Assembly: GCA_900314715.1 (NCBI GenBank)
Contig: OMWI01000011.1
Location: forward strand, 1-64,000
DNA from: an uncultured Prevotellaceae bacterium
Lineage (GTDB): Bacteria; Bacteroidota; Bacteroidia; Bacteroidales; Bacteroidaceae
Direction: 5' to 3'
DNA: 64,000 nucleotides
Position numbers and translations under genes: made by a program. The notes beneath the pieces were generated by a model. That model did no database searches. It saw nothing but the letters and a program-made list of their open reading frames with translations, and was not told where the DNA came from. Shown in pieces: positions 1-7,915 of the stretch; positions within the stretch are counted from its first letter, which is position 1, and each line of letters opens with the position of its first letter.

Positions 1-195
1 GTGTACATTTGTTTGTGGTTATTCAAATATACAAAATGTTCAGCGGTTTTCTTCATTATCTTGTCATTATATCACTCGAAATGTCGGATGAACCTTATTC
101 TTTTCTTTATCATATCTATTCTTTTTTCTTTTATTTCTTTTTCAATTCAAAAATTATAATTATTTTTGTAACCTATATACTAAATAATTAAGCTT
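1..195. other. AT-rich leader before tatA, no gene seen
   Basis: This stretch is strongly AT-rich. I see no convincing reading frame in it; the only open frame begins at a TTG near position 9, is hydrophobic low-complexity and overlaps nothing recognisable. It probably holds the tatA promoter, but no clear TAnnTTTG element stands out. Confidence 0.4.
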
Positions 196-390
196 ATGTT
201 TGGAATTGGAATGCCTGAGGTTTTACTAATAGCCTTGATAGTTTTATTACTCTTTGGAGGAAAGAAAATACCTGAGTTAATGAAAGGATTAGGCAAAGGT
301 GTAAAGAGTTTTAAGGATGGAGTGAATGAAGCGAGTACAGAATTAAAAAAGGATTTGGAAGATAATTCTTTGGATTCCAAAAAAGATTAG
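196..390 (+). CDS. tatA: Sec-independent translocase TatA
   Basis: Pore-forming subunit of the twin-arginine translocase, which exports folded proteins across the inner membrane. The 64-aa product has the family layout: one N-terminal membrane helix (about residues 5-21), the hinge FGGKKIPEL, an amphipathic helix ([14 protein letters not shown]) and a short charged tail. The length is normal. The stop codon (TAG) is followed directly by the tatC ATG, so the pair is translationally coupled. No tatB follows, so this is the minimal TatAC form usual in Bacteroidetes. Two downstream genes carry Tat-type or Tat-like signals, so this looks like a Tat operon with its substrates. Confidence 0.95.
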   Translation: MFGIGMPEVLLIALIVLLLFGGKKIPELMKGLGKGVKSFKDGVNEASTELKKDLEDNSLDSKKD

Positions 391-1134
391 ATGAGTACAA
401 ATGCGGATCATATTGGTACTTTTTGGGAACATCTCGATGAATTGCGCAGTTGTCTCATTCGTATAGCTTTTGCGTTTATAGGTTTTGCTTTCTTTATATT
501 TTTCTTTAAAGACGATTTATTTAGAATAGTTTTAGCTCCTAAGTCGAGTGATTTTGTTACTTATCGGTTGCTTCATGTATCTGCTTTTGATATTCATTTG
601 ATGAATATTGGGTTGACAGAGCAGTTTATGATTCACCTTAAGACCGCTATGTATGTGGGATTATTATTAGCTTCCCCATATATTCTGTATCAGATTTTCC
701 GTTTTGTTTCCCCTGCATTATATACCAATGAACGAAAATACGCAGTTGGTATTGTTGGAAGTGCATATATCATGTTTATGTTGGGTAATTTACTCAATTA
801 TTTCTTGATTTTTCCTTTCACCTTAAAATTTCTTGGAACCTACCAAGTTAGTAATGATGTTGCCAATATGCTGACTTTGCAGTCGTATATGGACACATTA
901 TTTATATTAAGTTTGATGATAGGTGTTGTTTTTGAATTGCCTGTAGTTACGTGGATTCTTGGAAAGATGGGATTCATAGATAAACAGATGATGCAACAAT
1001 ACCGAAAACATGCCATAGTCTTGATATTGATAATTGCCGCCATCATCACTCCAACTACAGATGCCTTCACCTTAATTATTGTGTCAGTTCCCATTTGGCT
1101 TTTATATGAAGTAAGTGTCTTGATAGTAAAATAA
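391..1134 (+). CDS. tatC: Sec-independent translocase TatC
   Basis: Multi-spanning receptor of the Tat translocase; in the family it recognises the twin-arginine signal peptide. The 247-aa product opens with the cytoplasmic motif FWEHLDELR, matching the conserved TatC N-terminal region (HLxELR), and shows about six membrane helices ending in PIWLLYEVSVLI, the conserved 'P-LLYE' end. It starts on the base after the tatA stop. Length is typical. A 33-bp gap separates it from the Fe-S protein downstream, consistent with one transcript. Confidence 0.95.
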   Translation: MSTNADHIGTFWEHLDELRSCLIRIAFAFIGFAFFIFFFKDDLFRIVLAPKSSDFVTYRLLHVSAFDIHLMNIGLTEQFMIHLKTAMYVGLLLASPYILYQIFRFVSPALYTNERKYAVGIVGSAYIMFMLGNLLNYFLIFPFTLKFLGTYQVSNDVANMLTLQSYMDTLFILSLMIGVVFELPVVTWILGKMGFIDKQMMQQYRKHAIVLILIIAAIITPTTDAFTLIIVSVPIWLLYEVSVLIVK

Positions 1135-1167
1135 CTTTTTGATTGATAAAAACAAGAATGAATTTAT

Positions 1168-2637
1168 ATGTTGCGTAAAATTAGAATTATACTTGGTGCC
1201 TTGTTTTTTTTATTGATAACATTGATGTTCCTTGATTTTACAGGAACATTTCACCATTGTTTGTCGTGGATGGCAAAAATACAATTTGTTCCTGCCATAT
1301 TAGCGATGAATTTGATAGTCGTTGCAATCTTGCTTGTCATAACACTTGTTTTTGGACGAATATATTGTAGTATCATTTGTCCAATGGGTGTTTTTCAAGA
1401 TGTTGTAGCTCGATTACGTCGAAAGAAAAACAAATATTCTTACTCAAAACCCCTTCATTGGTTGCGTTATTTGATGTTAGGAATATTTGTCGTGGCTTTG
1501 GTTTTGGGAATACCTGCCATCTTTGGGTTAATATCTCCTTATAGTGCATACGGAAGGATGGCTCAAAACCTTTTCCAACCTATTTATATAGGAATCAACA
1601 ACATTTTAGCCAGTATTTCAGAAAACATAGATAGTTATGCTTTTTATCATTCCAATGTTTGGATAAGAAGTATACCTACGTTTGTCATTGCTTCTGTCAC
1701 ATTCATTGTTATTTTTGTGTTAGCATGGAGAAACGGTCGTACTTATTGCAATACTATTTGTCCCGTAGGAACTGTTCTCGGATTCTTTGCTCGTTTCTCA
1801 TGGTTTAAGATACACTTCGATACTGAAAAATGTCGCAATTGTAGTCTTTGTTCTAAGAATTGCAAAGCTGCATGTATCGACTATACAACCCATAGTGTGG
1901 ATTATAGTCGTTGTGTAACTTGTGGCAATTGTTTGGAAAAATGTAAATTCGGCGCCCTTTCTTATTCTCATGGCAAATCACATTCGGAAAATGCAACTCC
2001 TAATACGCCAGATAGAAGTAAACGCTCTTTCCTTTTGGCATCAGCGATGTTGACAACTGCTGCATGGGCACAAAAAGAGAAGACGGTAGATGGGGGATTA
2101 GCAGCCATTGAGGATAAAGCCATTCCAAATCGACAAACTCCAGTCACTCCTCCAGGTTCCTTGAGTGCAGACAACATGTCAAAGCATTGTACGGGATGTC
2201 AGTTGTGCGTTTCTGAATGTCCGAACGAAGTGTTGCGTCCGTCGTCAGATTTCTCACATCTCATGCAACCTATAAGTTCTTATGAACGAGGTTATTGTAG
2301 GCCAGAATGTAATCGTTGTTCGGAAGTTTGTCCCACAGGAGCCATTCGTCCGATTACACTTGCCGAAAAATCATCTATCCAAATTGGCCATGCTGTTTGG
2401 ATTAAGAAGAATTGTATTCCCCTGACTGATGGTGTAGAGTGTGGTAATTGTGCCCGTCATTGTCCTACTGGTGCTATTGAAATGGTGCCGTTAAACGAAG
2501 ATGACGAGGAATCTCCCTTTATCCCAGCTGTCAACGAGACCGCTTGTATTGGTTGTGGCGCGTGCGAAAATTTGTGTCCCGCCCGTCCATTCTCAGCCAT
2601 TTATGTAGAAGGACACGAAGTTCACAAGCAGATATAA
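1168..2637 (+). CDS. Membrane-bound polyferredoxin, NapH-like N-terminus fused to NapG-like C-terminus
   Basis: Predicted inner-membrane electron carrier of 489 aa. The N-terminal half (about 1-200) has several membrane helices and two Cys motifs typical of NapH/YccM (CSIICPMGVFQD and CNTICPVGTVLGF). Then come two 4Fe-4S motifs (CRNCSLC..., CVTCGNC...). Around residue 290 there is a basic segment followed by a hydrophobic stretch (RSKRSFLLASAMLTTAAWA), and after it at least four more Cys clusters ending in CIGCGACENLC. The second half therefore looks like a NapG-type ferredoxin translocated through an internal signal-like helix. It probably passes electrons from the quinol pool to a periplasmic partner, plausibly the reductase encoded next. 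The partner is inferred, not shown. Confidence 0.8.
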   Translation: MLRKIRIILGALFFLLITLMFLDFTGTFHHCLSWMAKIQFVPAILAMNLIVVAILLVITLVFGRIYCSIICPMGVFQDVVARLRRKKNKYSYSKPLHWLRYLMLGIFVVALVLGIPAIFGLISPYSAYGRMAQNLFQPIYIGINNILASISENIDSYAFYHSNVWIRSIPTFVIASVTFIVIFVLAWRNGRTYCNTICPVGTVLGFFARFSWFKIHFDTEKCRNCSLCSKNCKAACIDYTTHSVDYSRCVTCGNCLEKCKFGALSYSHGKSHSENATPNTPDRSKRSFLLASAMLTTAAWAQKEKTVDGGLAAIEDKAIPNRQTPVTPPGSLSADNMSKHCTGCQLCVSECPNEVLRPSSDFSHLMQPISSYERGYCRPECNRCSEVCPTGAIRPITLAEKSSIQIGHAVWIKKNCIPLTDGVECGNCARHCPTGAIEMVPLNEDDEESPFIPAVNETACIGCGACENLCPARPFSAIYVEGHEVHKQI

Positions 2638-2639
2638 TC

Positions 2640-4058
2640 ATGGCAAAGAAAGATATTTCCCGTCGTCAGTTCCTCAAGATATTTGGGGGAGGCGCAATGA
2701 CAGCTGCAGCCATCGTAACGGGTTGTAAGTCAAAGACAGAACAACAAGCTCTCAATGAATATGCCAAGCAAGTAGAACCGCCAGTAGGAAAGATGACATT
2801 CCGTACAAATCCTTCCACTGGTGACAAGGTCTCACTGTTGGGCTATGGAATGATGCGCTTGCCGTCGAAAACAGAAAACCAAGACGATTATGACCAGGAG
2901 ATGATTAACAAACAAGTGGATTATGCCATTGAGCATGGTGTCAATTACTTCGATACCAGTCCTGTTTATTGTCAAGGTAAGTCTGAATATCATACGGGTG
3001 TCGCGCTCAGTCGCCATAAACGTAGTGAGTATTTCGTGGCAACCAAACTTTCCAATTTCCATCCCGATTCCCAAACTCGTGAGGGAAGCATTGCCATGTA
3101 CAAGAAATCCATGAAAGACCTTCAAGTTGATTATATCGACTATTACTTATTGCATGGTATTGGTGGTGGTGGCATGGAAGCTTACGAAGATCGTTATGTT
3201 AAAAATGGGATACTTGACTATCTTTTGGAGGAACGAAAGGCTGGACGTATCCGTAATCTCGGTTTTTCCTATCATGGAGATATTGCCGTGTTCGACTATT
3301 TACTATCGATGCACGATAAATACAAATGGGATTTTGTGCAGATAGAGTTGAACTATCTCGATTGGGACTATGCCAATGAAATCAATGACAGGAATACGGA
3401 TGCGCGTTACCTTTATGATGAGTTGAACAAGCGTGGCATTCCTGCTGTAATCATGGAACCATTGTTGGGTGGTAGACTTGCAAACTTACCTCAGTATCTT
3501 TCTACCGAATTGAAACAACGTAATCCTGAATGTTCGGTAGCTTCTTGGGCTTTTCGTTATGCAGGAACTCCTGAAGGCGTACTTACTGTGTTGAGCGGAA
3601 TGACCTATATGGAACATTTGAAAGACAATCTTTTGTCGTATTGTCCCTTGAAACCGCTCACTCCAGCAGAACAAGAGTATTTACATAAGGATGTGGCGGA
3701 GCGAATCGTGGGATTGGAGAATATTCCTTGTAATGATTGCAAATATTGTATGCCTTGTCCATACGGTATCGACATTCCCGCCATCTTTGTACATTATAAT
3801 AAATGTAAGAACGAAGGGCGATTGCCGTTTGGGGTAGGGGATAAGAACTACCGTAAGCATCGTCGTGAGTATCTTATCGGACTTGATAGAAGTGTCCCCA
3901 AGGTGCGACAGGCTGACCATTGCATACAATGTGGACAATGCGAACCTCATTGTCCGCAAAATATACGAATTCCAAGGGAGTTGGCAAAGATAAGTGATTT
4001 TGTAGAGAACCTAAAACGCTATCCTACCGAAGAATCTCTTGCGAATAAAGAAGGATAA
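2640..4058 (+). CDS. Tat-exported lipoprotein, aldo/keto reductase with C-terminal 2[4Fe-4S] ferredoxin domain
   Basis: The 472-aa product starts at the ATG at 2640, two bases after the previous stop. A longer frame opens upstream, but only this start exposes the N-terminal Tat signal SRRQFLKIFGG, followed by a lipobox-like VTGC. The body is an aldo/keto reductase with all four catalytic residues visible: Asp and Tyr in YFDTSPVY, Lys in VATKLS, His in YYLLHG. The C-terminus carries two ferredoxin motifs (CNDCKYCMPCPYG and CIQCGQCEPHCPQ). It is likely a periplasm-facing, membrane-anchored reductase fed by the polyferredoxin encoded upstream. The substrate is unknown. Confidence 0.85.
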   Translation: MAKKDISRRQFLKIFGGGAMTAAAIVTGCKSKTEQQALNEYAKQVEPPVGKMTFRTNPSTGDKVSLLGYGMMRLPSKTENQDDYDQEMINKQVDYAIEHGVNYFDTSPVYCQGKSEYHTGVALSRHKRSEYFVATKLSNFHPDSQTREGSIAMYKKSMKDLQVDYIDYYLLHGIGGGGMEAYEDRYVKNGILDYLLEERKAGRIRNLGFSYHGDIAVFDYLLSMHDKYKWDFVQIELNYLDWDYANEINDRNTDARYLYDELNKRGIPAVIMEPLLGGRLANLPQYLSTELKQRNPECSVASWAFRYAGTPEGVLTVLSGMTYMEHLKDNLLSYCPLKPLTPAEQEYLHKDVAERIVGLENIPCNDCKYCMPCPYGIDIPAIFVHYNKCKNEGRLPFGVGDKNYRKHRREYLIGLDRSVPKVRQADHCIQCGQCEPHCPQNIRIPRELAKISDFVENLKRYPTEESLANKEG

Positions 4059-4146
4059 GTATATCTTTCATAGATATATCTTTTATCCCTCGTAAAGCAT
4101 TACTTTAGAGCTGTAGAATGCGTAGTTACGAGCGGTAGATAGCATA

Positions 4147-4186
4147 AAAGCGGGGTTGGCTAAATGACAATAGTCAACCCCGCTTT
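4147..4186. terminator. Bidirectional terminator between convergent genes
   Basis: Perfect 12-bp inverted repeat (AAAGCGGGGTTG, 16-nt loop, CAACCCCGCTTT) lying between the ends of the aldo/keto reductase gene and the convergent M48 protease gene. It has T-rich sequence on the plus side. Confidence 0.85.
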
Positions 4187-4203
4187 CTTTGTATCATCTA
4201 AAA

Positions 4204-5208
4204 TTAGAATTGTTCCAGTATGGCAATGCGCTTCTCCGTGTCGGGATGTGTGCTAAACAATGAATTCATGAAATTCATGAAACCGCTCTCCATATCCTTT
4301 GGATGGATGATGAATAGTTGTGCAACGTCTTCGCGTTTTGTGCTTCCCAAACCTGGATTCCCAGAAATCTTCCTGAGAGCAGAAGCTAATGCTAATGGGT
4401 CACCACATAGTTCTGCACCGCCTGCGTCTGCCATGTACTCACGCTTGCGAGAAATGGCAAATCGAGTAATCAACGTGAAGATATAGGCAACGAACGTACA
4501 GATGATGCCGACTATCAAGATTAACCAAAATGATAGTCCACTACCGCGACCGTCACGGTCATTATCGTGATACCTACCAAATACCATTACATTGTTCATC
4601 ATTCGCAACGCCATAGACATGATAGTCGATATGATTCCCACGAAGATAATGCTGGTGATGAGTAGGCGCGTGTCACGGTTTCGGATATGCGTCAACTCAT
4701 GTCCGATAACGCCAGCCAGTTCTTGGTCGTTCAGCAAGTTCATCAATCCCGTTGTCACCGTTACCGTATAGCTCTTGTTATCTATTCCACTGGCAAAGGC
4801 ATTCAATCCAGGATCGTTCACGATGTTGATTTTCGGCATTTCCATGTTGCAGGTCATGCACAAGTTTTCCACGATGTTATATAGACGTGGATTCTCCATA
4901 CGAGTAACCGACTGTGCCCCTACGGCATTGCGAATCATCGAGGTATTAGAGAAATAGGCAATGCAAAACCAGATGCCTACGCCTACGATTACCCAGGGTA
5001 TTGTGGTGATGAAGTAGTAGTTCACCTCATCTATGCTTAACTGGTGAACCAATTCTCCATAATCATTGTAATACCCGTTGCCGAAGTAATTGATAAGTGC
5101 AAGGAACACCCAAATCATGCCCAAGATGATGATGGGAAACATCAGCAACAATAAGATGCTCATCATGTTGTTGCGTTGGATTTGGGTCTGTATTCCTACG
5201 TATTTCAT
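4204..5208 (-). CDS. HtpX-like M48 family membrane metalloprotease
   Basis: Zinc metalloprotease of the HtpX/M48 type, thought to degrade damaged or misfolded membrane proteins. The 334-aa product has two N-terminal membrane segments, then the catalytic HExxH motif in GVIGHELTHIRNRD, further membrane helices, and the downstream third-ligand region REYMADAGGAEL. All metal ligands expected of the family are present. It lies 3 bp after lemA on the same strand; lemA-htpX pairing is common in bacteria. Confidence 0.9.
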   Translation of the reverse strand: MKYVGIQTQIQRNNMMSILLLLMFPIIILGMIWVFLALINYFGNGYYNDYGELVHQLSIDEVNYYFITTIPWVIVGVGIWFCIAYFSNTSMIRNAVGAQSVTRMENPRLYNIVENLCMTCNMEMPKINIVNDPGLNAFASGIDNKSYTVTVTTGLMNLLNDQELAGVIGHELTHIRNRDTRLLITSIIFVGIISTIMSMALRMMNNVMVFGRYHDNDRDGRGSGLSFWLILIVGIICTFVAYIFTLITRFAISRKREYMADAGGAELCGDPLALASALRKISGNPGLGSTKREDVAQLFIIHPKDMESGFMNFMNSLFSTHPDTEKRIAILEQF

Positions 5209-5211
5209 TCT

Positions 5212-5775
5212 TTAGAAATTGATTTCTGGTGCTTTGTCTAAATTGGTACGTTCATCCTTTGATACCTCAAACATAGGCTCTTTCTTGAAACCAAACAAGT
5301 TTGCGAAGATGTTTGATGGGAATACCTGTACGGCATTGTTCAACTCGCGAGTAGCCGTATTGAAGTAGCGACGAACAGCAGCCAACTTATTCTCAATGTC
5401 TGCAATCTCTTGTTGCAACTGGAGGAAGTTTTGGTTGGCTTTCAAGTCGGGATAAGCCTCCAATGAGACGCGCAAACCCTGTAAGGCGCTCGTCAATTGG
5501 TTTTCTGCTACAATCTTTTCATTGATAGAGGTAGCGTTCATAGCTGCCGCACGAGCTTGCGTCACTTGCGTGAGCACTTCCTTTTCATGGGCAGCGTAGC
5601 CTTTGACTGTTGCCACCAATTGTTGTACCAAATCGTGGCGTTGCTTGAGTTGAACGTCAATGTTCGCAAAGGCGTTCTCACGATTGTTCCTTAACTTCAC
5701 GAGGTTGTTGTAAATGCCAACTCCCCACAAACCGAGCAGTACAACGACTGCGATTACAATTAATAATGCTGTCAT
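5212..5775 (-). CDS. lemA: LemA family protein
   Basis: The 187-aa product has one N-terminal membrane helix (about residues 3-22) and then the long helical LemA domain, starting with YNNLVKLRNNRENAFANIDVQLKQR and ending in FGFKKEPMFEVSKDE. The biochemical function of the family is not settled; LemA proteins are membrane-anchored and are often encoded beside HtpX-type proteases, as here. The 3-bp gap to the protease implies an operon. Confidence 0.92.
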   Translation of the reverse strand: MTALLIVIAVVVLLGLWGVGIYNNLVKLRNNRENAFANIDVQLKQRHDLVQQLVATVKGYAAHEKEVLTQVTQARAAAMNATSINEKIVAENQLTSALQGLRVSLEAYPDLKANQNFLQLQQEIADIENKLAAVRRYFNTATRELNNAVQVFPSNIFANLFGFKKEPMFEVSKDERTNLDKAPEINF

Positions 5776-5805
5776 AATATAAAATGTTATCGATTATTAG
5801 ATTTA

Positions 5806-5813
5806 CAAAGATA
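5806..5813 (-). promoter_or_regulatory. Probable -7 element for lemA-M48 operon
   Basis: On the minus strand this reads TATCTTTG, a match to the Bacteroidetes -7 consensus TAnnTTTG, about 30 bp before the lemA ATG. No clear -33 TTTG at the usual spacing. Confidence 0.45.
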
Positions 5814-5852
5814 ATGAAAAGTTGATAAAGTATGGGAAATTTAAGATTAATT

Positions 5853-5887
5853 AAATAAAAAATGGCCAACCAAAACGGTCAGCCATT
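5853..5887 (-). terminator. Rho-independent terminator of the transglycosylase gene
   Basis: Read on the minus strand just after the stop at 5900: AATGGCTGACC, five-base loop, GGTTGGCCATT (11 pairs, two of them G-U), followed by a T-rich tract. Confidence 0.75.
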
Positions 5888-5899
5888 AAAATCTCTCTC

Positions 5900-6340
5900 T
5901 TATTTCATCGCTCTCATTACCTTCTCAAAGTACTTTTGTGTTCCTCTAACGCTGTAGTTGGCACCGCCGTTCCACGAACGAATGGCCTTTTCCACATTGT
6001 TGTGAGGGTTATACCATGATTGGATAATCAAGAACATTTCCTTGGATTTCTCAATGCTGAACCGATCCTCTAATGAATATCTCTTCTTGCTTTTTCTCTG
6101 TTTGAGGATGTTGTTGCAGTCCTTTACAAGAATCGGTGTGATTTGCATTGCACCCACTTGATTTCCGTTCTTTGCGTGTCTGTTGCCGCTACTTTCCACT
6201 TGGATGATAGCGTCCATCACGTTGTTCCAGTTAAACTTGCTTGTCGCTCTGCTGCTTCCATTGCCTGCTGCCAAAGCAGAATATGGGCAAGCCAATACTA
6301 CAAATAATAATGTTAATACAATTCTCTCAATCTTTTTCAT
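5900..6340 (-). CDS. Secreted lytic-transglycosylase-like (SLT/lysozyme-fold) protein
   Basis: Small exported protein (146 aa) with a signal peptide ending near ALAAG, followed by an SLT-like core: the segment IIQVESSGN carries the likely catalytic Glu, followed by GAMQITP (compare the GxMQ motif of the family) and the late motif AIRSWNGG. It probably cleaves peptidoglycan or acts as a small housekeeping muramidase. I chose the ATG at 6340 because it places the signal peptide at the N-terminus; the open frame extends upstream to 6424. A good promoter lies about 165 bp upstream and a hairpin terminator follows, so it is monocistronic. Confidence 0.75.
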   Translation of the reverse strand: MKKIERIVLTLLFVVLACPYSALAAGNGSSRATSKFNWNNVMDAIIQVESSGNRHAKNGNQVGAMQITPILVKDCNNILKQRKSKKRYSLEDRFSIEKSKEMFLIIQSWYNPHNNVEKAIRSWNGGANYSVRGTQKYFEKVMRAMK

Positions 6341-6733
6341 AAACTTTGATTTATGGAACCCGAGCACGAGAAAAAGCAGATTTGCCCACAATGTTGGCGA
6401 CGATAACACATCATGCCAAAACATTTAGATTCCGTTAGAAACTTTACTGAATTACAGCCTCCCTTACAACGGGAACGATGTTATCCTTATATTTTTCGGG
6501 TGCAAAGGTACGCATTTTTTTTCAAATAACCAAATAATTTGCCATATAAGTGTATTGTTTACACTATGTTAGAAGTATCGAATGCTTTTTTGAATAGATA
6601 TAGATTTATAAACAATGATCATACAATAATATTTTTTATGGCTATGAAAATATAAAAAACAATGATTCTTTTGCTAAATTAAAAAAAAATGCGGAACTTT
6701 GTAATCTTAATCAAGATAGATGGGTTGAAATAG
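6341..6733. other. Intergenic region between divergent genes
   Basis: Apart from the minus-strand promoter at 6503-6534 I see no gene. The part from 6530 to 6733 is very AT-rich and presumably holds the promoter of the glycosyltransferase gene; no convincing TAnnTTTG was found on the plus strand. Confidence 0.4.
6503..6534 (-). promoter_or_regulatory. Bacteroidetes-type promoter for the transglycosylase gene
   Basis: Minus strand: TTTG (6531-6534), 20-bp spacer, TACCTTTG (6503-6510) followed by C. This is an exact fit to TTTG-N20-TAnnTTTG. The implied 5' leader is about 150 nt. Confidence 0.7.
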
Positions 6734-7915
6734 ATGAGAATCCTATACATAGTAAGTGAATTAGATAAATGTGGTGCGTCCCTATCTTTTTTGACTCTTT
6801 TGCGTGGAATGAGAGAGAAAGGGATAGAAGCATTTGTTGTGTCACCTGATTGGAACTTAGTTGATGATAATTTTGTAGCGTTGCTACAAAAAATGTCTGT
6901 CCCATATAAGTTATTGCCTATAACGTGGGACATCAAAGATGAAAATCCTAAAAGTAAAACAATAAAAAGGAAAATCAAGGATTTGATTAAATGGTTTTTG
7001 AGAAGAGTAAATAATCCAAAAAAGAATAAAGAAAAAGCCATCACGCAACTTCAAGAAATCATAAATAACTTTAATCCTGATATAGTTCATACTAATGTTG
7101 GAGTGATACATATAGGTTATGAAATATGCAAAAAAATGGGAATTAAGCATGTTTGGCATATTAGGGAATATCAGGATCTTGACTTTCATTGGGTACCCCT
7201 ACCTTCAAAAGATGCATTTATTAATCAATTAAAAGATACAGATGCCGTTATAACCATAACAAAAGATTTAAAAAAGTATTTTGGATTAGATAATTGTAAT
7301 ACGGCAAGAACAATATATAATGGTGTTTTTAATCAATCAGAGTCGTCTTTGGAATTACCAAAGAGTAATTATTTCCTTTGCGCAAGTCGTTTAGTTCAAG
7401 CTAAAGGTCATGTCGATGTTGTTAAGGCATTTGGTTCCTTTTATAAAGATAATCCACATTATCAATTAATTTTCGCTGGAATAGGTGACAATTGGTATAT
7501 AGATCAATTAAAACTGCTTGCAAATGAATTACATTGCGAGGAAGGTATTAGTTTTATTGGTCATCAAAAGGAAATAAAACCATACATGAAAAAAGCAAAA
7601 GCCTTAATAGTTGCATCATATAGTGAAGGTTTTGGAAGAATGACCGCAGAGGCAGCCTTTTGTGGATGTTTAGTTATTGGTAGGAACACGGCTGGTACAA
7701 AAGAAATATTAGATGAGATAGGTGGATTTAGGTTTGAAAAATCTTCAGAAGAATTGTTTGAACAAATGAGGATTGTTTCTCAATTAACTGATGAAGAGTA
7801 TTTACGACTTGCGCAATACGCTCAAAATAGGGCAAAAGAATTATACTCAAATGAGAATTATGTGAGTCAAGTTTATGATGTCTATAAACAATTGTATGAA
7901 AAAGAGAAAGAATAA
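6734..7915 (+). CDS. GT4-type glycosyltransferase
   Basis: Cytoplasmic glycosyltransferase of the GT-B fold (393 aa). The N-terminal Rossmann domain starts MRILYIVSELDKCGAS; the C-terminal domain has the nucleotide-sugar binding region: CASRLVQAKGHVDVVKAF, then the E-x7-E-like segment YSEGFGRMTAEAAFCG. Donor and acceptor cannot be read from sequence. The 3' end overlaps the next gene by 20 bp, so the two are coupled. The pair stands alone here, with no flippase or polymerase genes nearby, and is more AT-rich than its neighbours, suggesting it was acquired or moved from a surface-polysaccharide cluster. Confidence 0.85.
   Translation: MRILYIVSELDKCGASLSFLTLLRGMREKGIEAFVVSPDWNLVDDNFVALLQKMSVPYKLLPITWDIKDENPKSKTIKRKIKDLIKWFLRRVNNPKKNKEKAITQLQEIINNFNPDIVHTNVGVIHIGYEICKKMGIKHVWHIREYQDLDFHWVPLPSKDAFINQLKDTDAVITITKDLKKYFGLDNCNTARTIYNGVFNQSESSLELPKSNYFLCASRLVQAKGHVDVVKAFGSFYKDNPHYQLIFAGIGDNWYIDQLKLLANELHCEEGISFIGHQKEIKPYMKKAKALIVASYSEGFGRMTAEAAFCGCLVIGRNTAGTKEILDEIGGFRFEKSSEELFEQMRIVSQLTDEEYLRLAQYAQNRAKELYSNENYVSQVYDVYKQLYEKEKE

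Noticed and set aside
2544-2639. Extended N-terminus of the aldo/keto reductase
   Set aside because: It would overlap the polyferredoxin gene and bury the Tat signal; the ATG at 2640 fits far better.
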